64,000 nt of DNA from Bradyrhizobium sp. Ghvi (lineage in GTDB: Bacteria; Pseudomonadota; Alphaproteobacteria; Rhizobiales; Xanthobacteraceae): contig NZ_FOVU01000002.1 of NCBI RefSeq assembly GCF_900115265.1, positions 310,001 through 374,000 on the forward strand, written 5' to 3'. The position numbers and the translations under genes are program-made. The notes beneath the pieces were generated by a model that made no database searches, was not told the DNA's origin, and saw only the letters and a list, made by a program, of their open reading frames with translations. The stretch's first letter is position 1; each line of letters starts with the position of its first letter. Positions 45,983 through 59,093 of the stretch are shown here, one piece after another.

Positions 45983-48301
45983 TCACCATTTGTAGGAGAC
46001 GCTGGCAGTGACGCGGCGGCGGTCGCCGTAGAAGCAGGACGAGGCAGAAGCGCAGCTCGCGACGTAGATCTTGTCGGTCAGGTTGACCACGTTGAGCGCG
46101 GTGCGCCAGTTCTGCCATTCGTGGTGCAGCGCGAGGTCGCCGAGCACCACCGCGGGAACCTCGAGCGTGTTGGCGGTGTCGGCCCAGGACGAGCCGACGT
46201 AACGCACGCCGCCGCCAAACCCGAATCCCTCCAGCGGACCGTCCTTGAAGGTGTAGTCCGCCCAGCCCGAGATCAGCATGTCCGGCGTATTGGTCGGCGT
46301 CTTGCCGATCAGCGACGGATCGAGGTCCTTGCTGGTGAAGAGATGGTAGGCAGTAAAACTGCCGATCAACCTCAGCTCCCTGGTGGCGTTGGCCACCGCT
46401 TCGAACTCGATGCCGCGCGAGGTCACCTCGCCGGTCTGGTTCTGCAGCAGGACATTCGACGGATCGGTGGTTGCCACGTTTTGACGCTTCAAGTCGAACA
46501 CCGAGGCGGTGAAGTAGCCGTCAAATCCCTTCGGCGCGACCTTCAAGCCGATCTCCGCCTGCCGGCCGGTTTCCGGCAGGAACAATCGGTTCTGCGCATT
46601 GAGCCCGATGATCGGATTGTAGCTCGTCGCGTAGGAGATGTAGGACGCAATTCCGTTGTCGAAATTGTAGATCAGCCCGGCGCGTCCGCTGAATTTGCTG
46701 TCGTCGCGTTGGGCCACAATTGCGCCGGTATCGCGCGCAGCCTGCGTCGTCTCGACCCAGTCATTGCGGCCGCTCAAGACCAGCGTGAAATTGCCGAGCT
46801 TCATCTGGTCCTGCACGTAGGTGCCGGCCTGCTTCTGCGTGATCAGGAAATTGCGGAACGGCGCACCGGTGATCGGGATGTCGAGACCATAGGCGGGATT
46901 GAACAGGTTGATCGGCGGCACCGTGCCGAAGTTGAACGCCTGGTAATCGTCGATCTGATATCCTTTCAGATCGACCCCGAACAGCATGGTGTGCTTCACC
47001 GGGCCGATGTCGAAGCGATACTCCAGCTGGTTGTCGAGATTGGCCTGGTTGGCGGTGTTCTTCGCATACCAATTGTAGCGGGCCATGCTGGCCGCGTTGA
47101 TATTGTCCCAACCATTGCCGATGAAGCCGCGATAGGTCAGGTCGATATGCGCGAAGCGCGCATTCTGCCGGAACGTGAGATCATCGGTGAGATTGCGCTC
47201 GAACTGGTAACCGAGCATCTCCTGCTCGCGCGTGAACTTGTCGACGTTGGGGTCGCCGGCGAAGAAGCGGGTCGGGATCTTGCCGAACGGCGCGTTGGTC
47301 ACCGTGCCCTGATACGGCAGGAAGTTGATGCCGCGGGTGTCCTGCTTCGAGGCTGAGGCCAGCACCGTGAAGCTGGTGTCGGCGTCCGGTTTCCAGGTGA
47401 CGGACGGCGCGACGAAGTAGTTGTTGTCGGGCGTGAAGTTGACCTGCGTGCCGCCGTTCTGGACCTGACCGACGAGACGGTAAAACAGCTTGCGGTTTTC
47501 TGAGTTCGTCGCGACCGGCCCGCCGACATCGAAGCCGACATAGGCGTTGCCGAAATTGTTGACGCCGGTTTCGACGTAACGGATCGGCTCCGCCGGCGCC
47601 ATCTTGCTGATGACATTGACGATGCCGCTCGGGCTCGATCCGCCATACAGCACGGCCGATGGGCCGCGCAGCACTTCGACCCGCTCCATGTTCGAGGGTT
47701 GGAGCTTCCAGCTCGCATAGGATGTGTAGAACAGCTGCATGCCGTCGAGGAACAGGCCGACGTCGTCGGACTTGAAGCCGCGGATCAGCCACCAGTCATT
47801 ACGCGTATCGGCGCCGAACGTGCCGGCGCGCACGCCGGCGGTGTAGCGCAACACCTCGTCGAGCTTGTTCGGCTTCTGATCGCGGATCTGCTCCGCGCCG
47901 ATCACCGACACTGCCTGCGGCGTCTCCATGATCGGCGTGTTGGTCTTGGTTCCGGACGAGCTGCGTCTGGCCACGTAGCCCTGCACCGGGCTGCGCGGAG
48001 TCTCGACGACGCCGACATTGCGCTGAGGCTGCGGCTTGCGGCTGTTCGCGGTCGGCGCCTGGCTTGCCGCACGACGCGGCGCGGGTGCGGCTGCGCGGCG
48101 GCGCGGCTCCGGCGCCGCGATCGTCACCGGTGGCAGGCTCTGCGCACCACCCTGCCCCGACGATTGTGCGAGCGATGCCTCCGGCATCAAGACCCAAGCG
48201 GATGCCGTCACCAACACGGCCGACCGCAGCATTCCAAGACTGTTCAACACGCCACCCAAATGTGCATTTGATACGTCATGCCGCCTGTCCCGCGACGGCA
48301 T
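45983..48301 (-). CDS. TonB-dependent siderophore receptor
   Basis: An up to 772-residue outer membrane receptor of the TonB-siderophore type. It has a plug domain with ETPQAVSVIGAEQIRDQKPN, IRGFKSDDVGLFLDGMQLFY and VEVLRGPSAVLYGGSSPSGIVN, then a barrel ending in VTASVSYKW. The true start may be downstream at 48232 (ATG, MLRSAVLVTASAWVL), which gives a better signal peptide ending SLAQS. It heads an operon with a PepSY membrane protein, which supports ferric-siderophore uptake. The siderophore is unknown. Confidence 0.92.
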   Translation of the reverse strand: MPSRDRRHDVSNAHLGGVLNSLGMLRSAVLVTASAWVLMPEASLAQSSGQGGAQSLPPVTIAAPEPRRRAAAPAPRRAASQAPTANSRKPQPQRNVGVVETPRSPVQGYVARRSSSGTKTNTPIMETPQAVSVIGAEQIRDQKPNKLDEVLRYTAGVRAGTFGADTRNDWWLIRGFKSDDVGLFLDGMQLFYTSYASWKLQPSNMERVEVLRGPSAVLYGGSSPSGIVNVISKMAPAEPIRYVETGVNNFGNAYVGFDVGGPVATNSENRKLFYRLVGQVQNGGTQVNFTPDNNYFVAPSVTWKPDADTSFTVLASASKQDTRGINFLPYQGTVTNAPFGKIPTRFFAGDPNVDKFTREQEMLGYQFERNLTDDLTFRQNARFAHIDLTYRGFIGNGWDNINAASMARYNWYAKNTANQANLDNQLEYRFDIGPVKHTMLFGVDLKGYQIDDYQAFNFGTVPPINLFNPAYGLDIPITGAPFRNFLITQKQAGTYVQDQMKLGNFTLVLSGRNDWVETTQAARDTGAIVAQRDDSKFSGRAGLIYNFDNGIASYISYATSYNPIIGLNAQNRLFLPETGRQAEIGLKVAPKGFDGYFTASVFDLKRQNVATTDPSNVLLQNQTGEVTSRGIEFEAVANATRELRLIGSFTAYHLFTSKDLDPSLIGKTPTNTPDMLISGWADYTFKDGPLEGFGFGGGVRYVGSSWADTANTLEVPAVVLGDLALHHEWQNWRTALNVVNLTDKIYVASCASASSCFYGDRRRVTASVSYKW

Positions 48302-48350
48302 GCGATGGGGTGACGCTTAGGGGAGCGCGCGCGATATCCCTAATTGAAAG

Positions 48351-48374
48351 GCTCTTAGAAGAGCTCTTAGAGGC
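48351..48374. promoter_or_regulatory. Repeated GCTCTTAGA motif upstream of siderophore receptor
   Basis: GCTCTTAGA occurs at 48351-48359 and 48363-48371, twelve bases apart, with an AAGAGCTCTT palindrome at 48359-48368 between them. It lies 50-70 bases before the receptor start. An iron regulator (Irr, RirA or Fur type) is plausible, but the motif is not a clean match to the Irr box I know. Confidence 0.35.
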
Positions 48375-48525
48375 GATCCAATAATTTCGGAGATATCCGG
48401 TCGGTCAGCACTCACCGCGACCTGCTTCGGTCAGGGAGTCTGCTCGCTCGTCGTGGGAATGGTCAACGAAGCGCTGAAGGGCAGCTCCGGCGCGGACCAT
48501 CCGCGACGATATCGGAACGCGCCAA

Positions 48526-49428
48526 CTAAGCGCTCATGAAGGCGAGCATGTCTCCGATCAGCCGCTCGCCATGGGTCAACGGCAGCGGATGCGGACCGCC
48601 CTCGTAGACGATCAGCTTGCTGCCCTTGATCAGCTTTGCAGTCTTGGCGCCCGTCAATGGCAGCGGCGCGCTGGCATCCTTGTCGCCATGGAGGATCAGC
48701 GTCGGCAGATCGATTCTGGCGGCGGCGGAACGGAGATCGGAGAAAGAGATGGTCTTGCGACATGCCAGCGCCACCGGCAGCGGCACCCTCAGCATCATCT
48801 GGCGGATCCAGGTCCGGGTGATCTCGGGCGTCTCGGGAAGAAAGAACGGCGATTCATTCGCCGCAATCCATTCGGCGAAGTCGCGTGCGACGGCCGCGTT
48901 GTCTGCCTCGATCATGGCCCTCGGGACCGCGTCCGGATTGTCCTCGGTCTTGACCAGGAATGGCGTCGTCGGTGCAACCAGCACCAGCCGTGCGATCCGG
49001 TCCGATCCGTAGCGGCCCAGATAGTTCACCGCCTCCATGGTCCCCATGGAGAAACCGACCAAGGTGACGTCGCGGAGGTCGCGCGCCTCGATGATGGCAG
49101 CGACGTCATCGGTCAGCGTGTCCAGGTCGTAGCCCGATGACGGCAGCTCGGACCGGCCGTGCCCACGCCGGTCGGGCGCAACACAGCGGAAGCCCTTTTC
49201 ATTGAGAGCTGCGATGTGGCTGCCCCAGGTGCTGGCGTCGAAAGTCCAGGCCGTCAGCAGCAGCACCGGCTTGCCGCTGCCGAAGTCCTGCACGAACAGT
49301 TTTGTGCCGTCCTTGGCCGTGACAAAGGGCGATTGCGCAACCGCCGGAGCTGCCGGCGCGCCGGCGCCTAACGCTGCGGCCAAGGCGGTACCAAACAGCG
49401 GCGCTTCGAGGACGTTTTGACGGTTCAT
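48526..49428 (-). CDS. Exported alpha/beta hydrolase
   Basis: A 300-residue alpha/beta hydrolase with a signal-like N-terminus (residues 1-36, ending PAVAQS). The catalytic triad is visible: nucleophile Ser in LVGFSMGTME, Asp in LHGDKDAS and His in EGGPHPLPLTHGE. The oxyanion region is LLLTAWTFDASTW. It resembles non-heme chloroperoxidase/arylesterase-type hydrolases. ATG at 49428 follows GGGAG. Substrate unknown; the gene is alone. Confidence 0.85.
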   Translation of the reverse strand: MNRQNVLEAPLFGTALAAALGAGAPAAPAVAQSPFVTAKDGTKLFVQDFGSGKPVLLLTAWTFDASTWGSHIAALNEKGFRCVAPDRRGHGRSELPSSGYDLDTLTDDVAAIIEARDLRDVTLVGFSMGTMEAVNYLGRYGSDRIARLVLVAPTTPFLVKTEDNPDAVPRAMIEADNAAVARDFAEWIAANESPFFLPETPEITRTWIRQMMLRVPLPVALACRKTISFSDLRSAAARIDLPTLILHGDKDASAPLPLTGAKTAKLIKGSKLIVYEGGPHPLPLTHGERLIGDMLAFMSA

Positions 49429-49641
49429 CGTGCTTCTCCCTTGCGGAATGGTTAGCGGTCGATGGGAGAGATCATGCCGAAGGGATTGGGCCTGTGCGAT
49501 TACGCGACAGGTAAGACTGCTCGGCGGAGCGGTGAAATCGGCTGATGAAACCATTTTGCGGAACCCGCGAAACGATCCGGAAACAGATGCCCCTTAAGAC
49601 ATCAGCCTACAGACGGCGCCCAAGCCCGTCGGGAGGCTTCG

Positions 49642-49845
49642 ATGAACCACTCAATTCACTCTGCAGATCGGGGGACCCACCTGAAGATCGTGGTGGTGGC
49701 GCTGGTGGCCGGCATCGCAGTGGCCGCCTTCGGGATCGCAGCCCGCACCAACGCCGATTACAGCCAGACCGCCCAATCGACCCACGTGATCAAGGCCGGC
49801 AAGCCGATGGCGATCACAAGCTCGGGCGCCTCGGAGATTCGTTGA
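49642..49845 (+). CDS. Small exported/membrane protein
   Basis: A 67-residue protein with one hydrophobic helix (LKIVVVALVAGIAVAAFGIA) and a short tail ending VIKAGKPMAITSSGASEIR. A GGGAGG site precedes the ATG. It is followed by a clear terminator at 49872-49894. Short proteins ending in KAGKPMAITSS-like tails are familiar from Bradyrhizobium genomes, with no known function. Confidence 0.7.
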   Translation: MNHSIHSADRGTHLKIVVVALVAGIAVAAFGIAARTNADYSQTAQSTHVIKAGKPMAITSSGASEIR

Positions 49846-49871
49846 ACCGCGTCCGCTTTCGGCTGACCGAC

Positions 49872-49894
49872 GGCCGCCTCCGGGCGGCCTTTTT
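49872..49894 (+). terminator. Rho-independent terminator
   Basis: A stem of GGCCGCC and GGCGGCC with a TCCG loop, followed by five T. It lies 26 bases after the small membrane protein gene. Confidence 0.8.
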
Positions 49895-50007
49895 CGTTTT
49901 CCAGCGCAATGCTTAGATGAGACGCCTCCGCCAAGCGCAACGTCCTTGACTTCACCATGTCCCCCCTTTAAGTCCCCCCTCGTTCCGCGCGGACACATAC
50001 GCGTCAC

Positions 50008-50084
<77 letters not shown>

Positions 50085-50273
50085 TTTTTGGCAATCCCTC
50101 CATAGCCTTAGCCTGGAAACTCCGACGCCTTTGGCGACTGCGCCGGCGATTTCCCGCGTCCAGCGGGAACGCGCGGCATAGTCAGCCTGCGCCCGAATCG
50201 TTTACGTCTGCAAACGACTGGGCAGGAACCCCATGCTTTTGCTTGGGTTTCCCCTGCATCGAGGAGGCCCGAG

Positions 50274-50588
50274 ATGGCGAAGAAGGATTCGGCGAAGAAG
50301 GCAGCTGCTCCGGCCACGATCACGCTCAAGCACCTGGCGGCCGACATTGCGGAAAGCCAGGACCTGTCGAAGAAGCGGGCCGAGGCCGTCCTGACCGACA
50401 TGGTCGACCTGATCGCCAAGCACCTCAAGAAGGGCGATCGTGTCCGCATCGTCGGTCTCGGCATCCTCCAGGTCCGCAAGCGTGCCGCCCGCACCGGCCG
50501 CAATCCCGCCACGGGCGAGGCCATCCACATCAAGGCCAGCAAGAAGGTCGCCTTCCGCCCGGTCAAGGAACTAAAGGAGGCGATCTGA
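50274..50588 (+). CDS. HU-family DNA-binding protein
   Basis: A 104-residue histone-like protein with a Lys/Ala-rich N-terminal extension (MAKKDSAKKAAAPA) before the HU fold. The DNA-binding arm is RKRAARTGRNPATGEAIHI, and it ends KKVAFRPVKELKEAI. It bends and compacts DNA. A GAGGAGG-like site lies before the ATG. A stem-loop with a short T run follows at 50626-50649. Confidence 0.93.
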   Translation: MAKKDSAKKAAAPATITLKHLAADIAESQDLSKKRAEAVLTDMVDLIAKHLKKGDRVRIVGLGILQVRKRAARTGRNPATGEAIHIKASKKVAFRPVKELKEAI

Positions 50589-50625
50589 GCGCTTACGCTT
50601 CGTTAAGCCTGATCCGCGCCCGGCC

Positions 50626-50649
50626 CAGGCCGCAACGTGGCCTGCTTTT
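50626..50649 (+). terminator. Probable terminator after HU gene
   Basis: CAGGCC-GCAACGT-GGCCTG followed by CTTTT. The stem is only six base pairs and the T run short, so it is a moderate terminator. Confidence 0.45.
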
Positions 50650-50698
50650 CTGATATACTGCCTGCCTTCCCCCAAAAGACTTGGCGGTTTGACCAGAA

Positions 50699-51946
50699 AT
50701 GTCCCTGACCTTCGCGCATACCGTGACCGAGCGCTTCCTGCGCTACGTCACCATCGACACCCAGTCCGATCCGAATTCCCCGGCTTCGCCATCCACCGAA
50801 AAGCAGAAGGATCTCGGCCGTTTGCTCGTCACCGAGCTGAAGGCGATGGGCATCGCCGACGCCCACCTCGACGATTACGGCTACGTCTACGCAACGATCC
50901 CGGCCAACACACCCAAGAAAGTGCCGGTGATCTGCTTCTGCTCGCACATGGACACCTCGCCCGATGTTACCGGCAAGGACGTCAAGCCGCAGATCGTGAA
51001 GAATTATCGCGGCGGCGACATCATCTTGCCGGCCGATCAGAGTCAGGTGATCCGCTTCACTGAACATCCCGCGCTGAAGAACCAGATCGGCAACGACATC
51101 ATCACCACCGACGGCACCACGTTGTTAGGTGCCGACAACAAGGCCGGCGTCGCCGAGATCATGGATGCCGCGCATTTCTTCATCAACAATCCGGATGTGA
51201 AGCACGGCACCATCAAGATCCTGTTCACGCCGGACGAGGAGATCGGCCGCGGCGTCGACAATGTCGATATCAAGAAGCTGGGCGCCGATTTCGGCTACAC
51301 CATGGACGGCGAGAGCGCGGGCTCAGTCGAGGATGAGACGTTCTCGGCCGATGGCGCCACCATCACCATATCAGGCGTCAGCGCCCATCCCGGGTATGCC
51401 AAGGGCAAGATGGAGCACGCGATCAAGATCGCGGCTGCCATCGTCGAGCGCCTTCCAAAGGAAGGCTGCTCTCCGGAGACGACGTCAGGCAAGCAGGGTT
51501 TTCTGCATCCCGTCGGCGTCGAAGGCGCGCTGGAACAGGCGACTCTTTCCTTCATCGTCCGCGACTTCACCGAGGAGGGCCTGAAGGAGAAGGAGGTCCT
51601 GCTCGAGAGCATCGTCAAGGACGTGATGAAGGAGTACCCGCGCTCGACCTACAGGTTCGAGGTGCGGGAGCAGTACCGCAACATGAAGCAGGTGATCGAC
51701 CGTCATCCGCACATCCTCGAATATGCGATCGAGGCGATCCACCGTGCGGGGCTGCGCCCGATGCGCACCGCGATCCGTGGCGGCACCGACGGCTCGCGGC
51801 TCTCCTTCATGGGCCTGCCCTGCCCGAACATCTTCGCCGGCGAGCACGCCTTCCACTCGCGGCTCGAATGGGTCAGCCGGCAGGACATGGAAAAGGCCGT
51901 CCAGACCATCGTGCATCTCGCGATGATCTGGGAAGAGAAGGCGTAA
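50699..51946 (+). CDS. pepT: Peptidase T (tripeptide aminopeptidase)
   Basis: A 415-residue M20-family metallopeptidase that removes the N-terminal residue of tripeptides. Zinc ligands and catalytic residues are visible: FCSHMDTSPD, LGADNKAG, TPDEEIGRG (catalytic Glu), YTMDGESAG and, near the end, GEHAFHSRLEWV. Length is typical (about 410). It stands alone after the HU gene. Confidence 0.94.
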   Translation: MSLTFAHTVTERFLRYVTIDTQSDPNSPASPSTEKQKDLGRLLVTELKAMGIADAHLDDYGYVYATIPANTPKKVPVICFCSHMDTSPDVTGKDVKPQIVKNYRGGDIILPADQSQVIRFTEHPALKNQIGNDIITTDGTTLLGADNKAGVAEIMDAAHFFINNPDVKHGTIKILFTPDEEIGRGVDNVDIKKLGADFGYTMDGESAGSVEDETFSADGATITISGVSAHPGYAKGKMEHAIKIAAAIVERLPKEGCSPETTSGKQGFLHPVGVEGALEQATLSFIVRDFTEEGLKEKEVLLESIVKDVMKEYPRSTYRFEVREQYRNMKQVIDRHPHILEYAIEAIHRAGLRPMRTAIRGGTDGSRLSFMGLPCPNIFAGEHAFHSRLEWVSRQDMEKAVQTIVHLAMIWEEKA

Positions 51947-51958
51947 GCCAGCCTTCTC

Positions 51959-52852
51959 TTATGGCACCGGCATCGCCCGCCGGCCGCGATGGAAGCGGTT
52001 CGAGCTCGCCATCCAGTTCGGCAGCGGCTCGCCGTCGCGGTGCCGCCCGCCGGCCACGGCCGCAGCCCAGGCCACGGCGGCACCGATCAGGGCTGCCGCG
52101 GCAACCGAGAAGGCAACGATGACCGAATTGCGCCGGGCGCGACTAATCGCGGTGTGGGAGTCGGCGATCGATGCATCGACGCGCCGCTCGGCGTCCGGCG
52201 CCCCTAATCCCGTCAGCGCAGCGACCTGTTGCACGAGATAGTTGCGATCGTCGACGCTGACGCCGTTATGGCTCGATGATGTCATCAGGATGCGCCCGGC
52301 TTCGGCACGGGCTTCCCGCATGTCGGTGTTGGGCGGTCGCCGCGGCGCGCGGAACAGCTTGTCCAGCTCGTAGCTGAGCAGCGGCTCGGCGGCTGTCGTG
52401 TTCCCGGCGCCGCTGCGCATCGGCGAGCGTTCGACCGCGGCAGCACCGATGATCGCCAGCAGCGCCGCACCGATCAGCACGGCCAACGCCCAGGACGTCA
52501 GTCCGTGAAGCCCATCGCGACGCTCGCCGTCATCCTCGATCGTAGCCAGCGCAGGCGCAGGACGCACGATCCGGCCGGCGATGTAGCCGCCGAAACCGAA
52601 ACTGATGATCGCCTGGATGATCAGATACAGCCCCGACAGCAGTGCCAACGCGGCCGATGCATCGCGCCACGTCGGCGAAGCCGAACTCACGCCAAGGCCG
52701 ATGGCCACGCCGAAGCTGACCAGAATGAACGACATTGCGCCGGACGCGAGAGCGCCGGCGATGACGGAGCTCCACTGGATGCTCCGTCGCTCCTCGGCGG
52801 CGACAAGGCCGCCTTCCATCAAATTGTCCTGCACCAGCGTTTCAATGGCCAT
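51959..52852 (-). CDS. Membrane protein of unknown function
   Basis: A 297-residue protein with helices near residues 30-55, 67-95 and 118-138 and a fourth near 245-268, flanking a polar central domain (140-240). The first part (SIQWSSVIAGALASGAMSFILVSFGVAIGLG) resembles predicted membrane proteins common in Hyphomicrobiales that show the TYXXQ-like IAGxxxA pattern. It ends 12 bp from the pepT stop, convergent, and starts 11 bp after a 24-residue membrane peptide gene. It likely shares that gene's stress-type promoter. Function unknown. Confidence 0.7.
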   Translation of the reverse strand: MAIETLVQDNLMEGGLVAAEERRSIQWSSVIAGALASGAMSFILVSFGVAIGLGVSSASPTWRDASAALALLSGLYLIIQAIISFGFGGYIAGRIVRPAPALATIEDDGERRDGLHGLTSWALAVLIGAALLAIIGAAAVERSPMRSGAGNTTAAEPLLSYELDKLFRAPRRPPNTDMREARAEAGRILMTSSSHNGVSVDDRNYLVQQVAALTGLGAPDAERRVDASIADSHTAISRARRNSVIVAFSVAAAALIGAAVAWAAAVAGGRHRDGEPLPNWMASSNRFHRGRRAMPVP

Positions 52853-52863
52853 TGCATTTCTCT

Positions 52864-52938
52864 CTAGCGCAGGCCGAAGAACGACAAGATTGCCATGATC
52901 ACGACGATCAGGCCGATCAGATAGATCAGTCCGTCCAT
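52864..52938 (-). CDS. 24-residue membrane peptide
   Basis: MDGLIYLIGLIVVIMAILSF followed by FGLR: one transmembrane helix with an acidic N-terminus and basic C-terminus. A strong GGAGG site lies eight bases before the ATG, and it precedes a membrane protein gene by 11 bp. Very short proteins of this sequence type recur in Bradyrhizobium, as I recall. Function unknown. Confidence 0.6.
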   Translation of the reverse strand: MDGLIYLIGLIVVIMAILSFFGLR

Positions 52939-52970
52939 AGTCCCATCCTCCTCAAAGGCTCCGGGGCGGT

Positions 52971-52995
52971 AATGAGGGGGACCAACAAACGTTCC
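52971..52995 (-). promoter_or_regulatory. Probable EcfG-type promoter
   Basis: On the minus strand GGAAC (52995-52991), a 16-base spacer, then CATT (52974-52971). The -35 box is perfect and the -10 box has one mismatch to CGTT. It faces the 24-residue peptide gene, 33 bases away. Confidence 0.5.
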
Positions 52996-53077
52996 TAAAT
53001 TTACATTCAGGTGCGGAACGAACCCAGGTGCTGCGGATTGTTCTGTTCGAGTCCCGAGGATGAAAAATTGTGAGCAC

Positions 53078-53116
53078 AAAAGGCCTCAGCCGGTCAGCCC
53101 CGGGCTGGGGCCTTTT
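53078..53116. terminator. Bidirectional stem-loop terminator with no upstream gene
   Basis: AAAAGGCCTCAGCC and GGCTGGGGCCTTTT form a 14-bp stem (one G-T pair) around an 11-base loop, with T runs on both strands. On the plus strand no coding gene lies upstream of it, which suggests a short non-coding transcript. Confidence 0.7.
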
Positions 53117-53224
53117 CGTATGTGGCGCGTGCGACACTGAGTTCCCGGGACGTAATAATATTGCGGGTCGACACTGTTCCAGCTGCCATGCTAGGCGAAG
53201 CGGATCAGCAACCTGGGCGCAACA

Positions 53225-53590
53225 GTGACCGCGATCCGCCGCTTTGACAGCCTTCACGTCTTGCGCAACTGGCGCGGGTTTGTGGCTGTTCTGGTCGCGA
53301 CTGTGTATCTGCTGTCCGGTGTGCTCCATGGGGCGCACGATATCGATGTCACCAGCCCCTCGGGCGGCTCGGAGATGGCATCGACCCTCGACAACGATCC
53401 TGGTGGCCACGGCGATCATAAGGCGCTCGGCGGCCATCACTGCCACGGCTGCTTCTCGGTCGCCGTCGCGCAGTCGGTGCAGTCCGAAATCGCGACGGAC
53501 ATCCTTGCCACCCCGGTCTCCCAGCGCGCGCCTTCGCTGATCGGCATTGCACCCGATACCGACTCCCCGCCCCCCAAATTCCCGACCTGA
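53225..53590 (+). CDS. Small His/Cys-containing exported protein, first gene of metal efflux operon
   Basis: A 121-residue protein with one hydrophobic segment (VAVLVATVYLLSGVLHGAHD) followed by a His-rich region (GGHGDHKALGGHHCHGCFSV) that could bind metal. Start is GTG at 53225. It lies 56 bp upstream of the CzcC-type gene on the same strand. Similar short proteins before czc/cus operons are thought to be periplasmic metal-binding or sensing proteins; no family can be named. Confidence 0.65.
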   Translation: MTAIRRFDSLHVLRNWRGFVAVLVATVYLLSGVLHGAHDIDVTSPSGGSEMASTLDNDPGGHGDHKALGGHHCHGCFSVAVAQSVQSEIATDILATPVSQRAPSLIGIAPDTDSPPPKFPT

Positions 53591-53646
53591 ACTGATCAGC
53601 CGGGCGCCGCGCGCGCCTTTGATGCTCTTGTTCACAGGTCACCTTC

Positions 53647-54917
53647 ATGTCTTGCAGATGGACTGCCGCGCGCCTGGCGTGCGCGATGACGATTGTCGTC
53701 AGCCCCTGGCTGACGCAGCACGCCCACGCCCAGACTCTCACGATGCGCGCGGCACTGACGCGTGCGCTGGCGGCGAGCCCGCGCCTGACGGCGGCCGAGC
53801 GCGATATCGGCATCGCGTCGGGCCAGCGCATTCAGGCGGGCACCCTGCTCAATCCGGAACTGTCCTATGAGCAGGACGATTCCTTCGGCTCCGGCAAATA
53901 CCGAGGGACGCGATCCGCCGAGACCACGCTCCAGATCAGCCAGGCGTTCGAGCTGTTCGGCAAGCGCGAGGCGCGGGTTGCGGCCGGAACCGCCGGCATC
54001 GAGGTGGCCGCGATCCAGCGCAAGGCGATCAGGCTGGAGGTGCTGTCGGAGACCGCGATCGCCTTCCTCGGCGTGCTCGGCGCGCAGCGGCGCATCCAGA
54101 TCCTCGACGAGCAGATCACGGCGATCGACAAGCTGACGCCGCTCTTGCGCCGCCGTGTCGAGGCCGGGGCCTCCTCGCCGGCCGAAACCGGGCGCGCCGA
54201 GGTCGCCTCCGCCCTGGTGAAAGCCGACCGCGAGCGCTTCAAGGCGACGCTGGCCAGCGCCCGGCGCGAGCTTGCGGTGCTGATGGGCGATCTCTCCGCG
54301 AAATTCGGCGAGGTCTCCGGTCGGCTCGACACGACGGGACGGCCGCCGACCTTCCAGTCGGTCGTTGCCGCCATCGATGCCAACCCGCAGCTGGTGCGCT
54401 GGACCGCCGTGTATGCCCAGCGCAATGCCGAGCTTCTGATGGCACGGCTCAAGCCTTATCCCGATGTGCGCATCGCCGCCGGCTGGCGCCATTTCAACGA
54501 GACCAATGACGACGCGGTCCGCCTCTCCGTCTCGGTGCCGATCCCCGTGTTCGACCAGAACCAGGGCAACATCCTCTCGGCGCAGGAGAGTCTCGCCAAG
54601 ACCCGTGCCGAGCGCGAAGCCAACCGCAATACCCTGATCGTGGTCGCCGGCCGCGCCTACGACTCGCTGCGGGGCTCCCTGCACGAGCTTGCGGTGCTGC
54701 GCGAGACAGCGATCCCCAAGGCGGCCGAAGCATCCGACGCAATCGCGCAAGGCTACGGTCAGGGCCGCTTCACGCTGCTCGAAGTGCTCGATGCCCAGGC
54801 GAGCCTCACGCAGGCGCGCCTGCGTGAGCAGGAGGCGCTGCAGAACTTCCATACCGGCGTTGCCACCATCGAAGGCCTCGTCGGCAATCCCTTTGCCCTG
54901 GCCCGGGAGAGTGCGCG

Positions 54918-54921
<4 letters not shown>
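53647..54921 (+). CDS. czcC: CzcC-type outer membrane efflux protein
   Basis: A 424-residue TolC-family protein with a signal peptide (ends HAHAQ) and long helical repeats: LTMRAALTRALAASPRLTAAERD, ISQAFELFGKREARVAAG and GYGQGRFTLLEVLDAQASLTQARL. It forms the outer membrane channel of the metal efflux pump. It overlaps the CzcB gene by four bases. Confidence 0.9.
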
Positions 54922-59091
<4,170 letters not shown>

Positions 59092-59093
59092 GT

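Noticed and set aside
53038..53062. A tRNA-like T-arm sequence (TTCTGTTCGAGTCCCGAG)
   Set aside because: No acceptor, D or anticodon arm can be built around it; chance similarity or a very short remnant at most.
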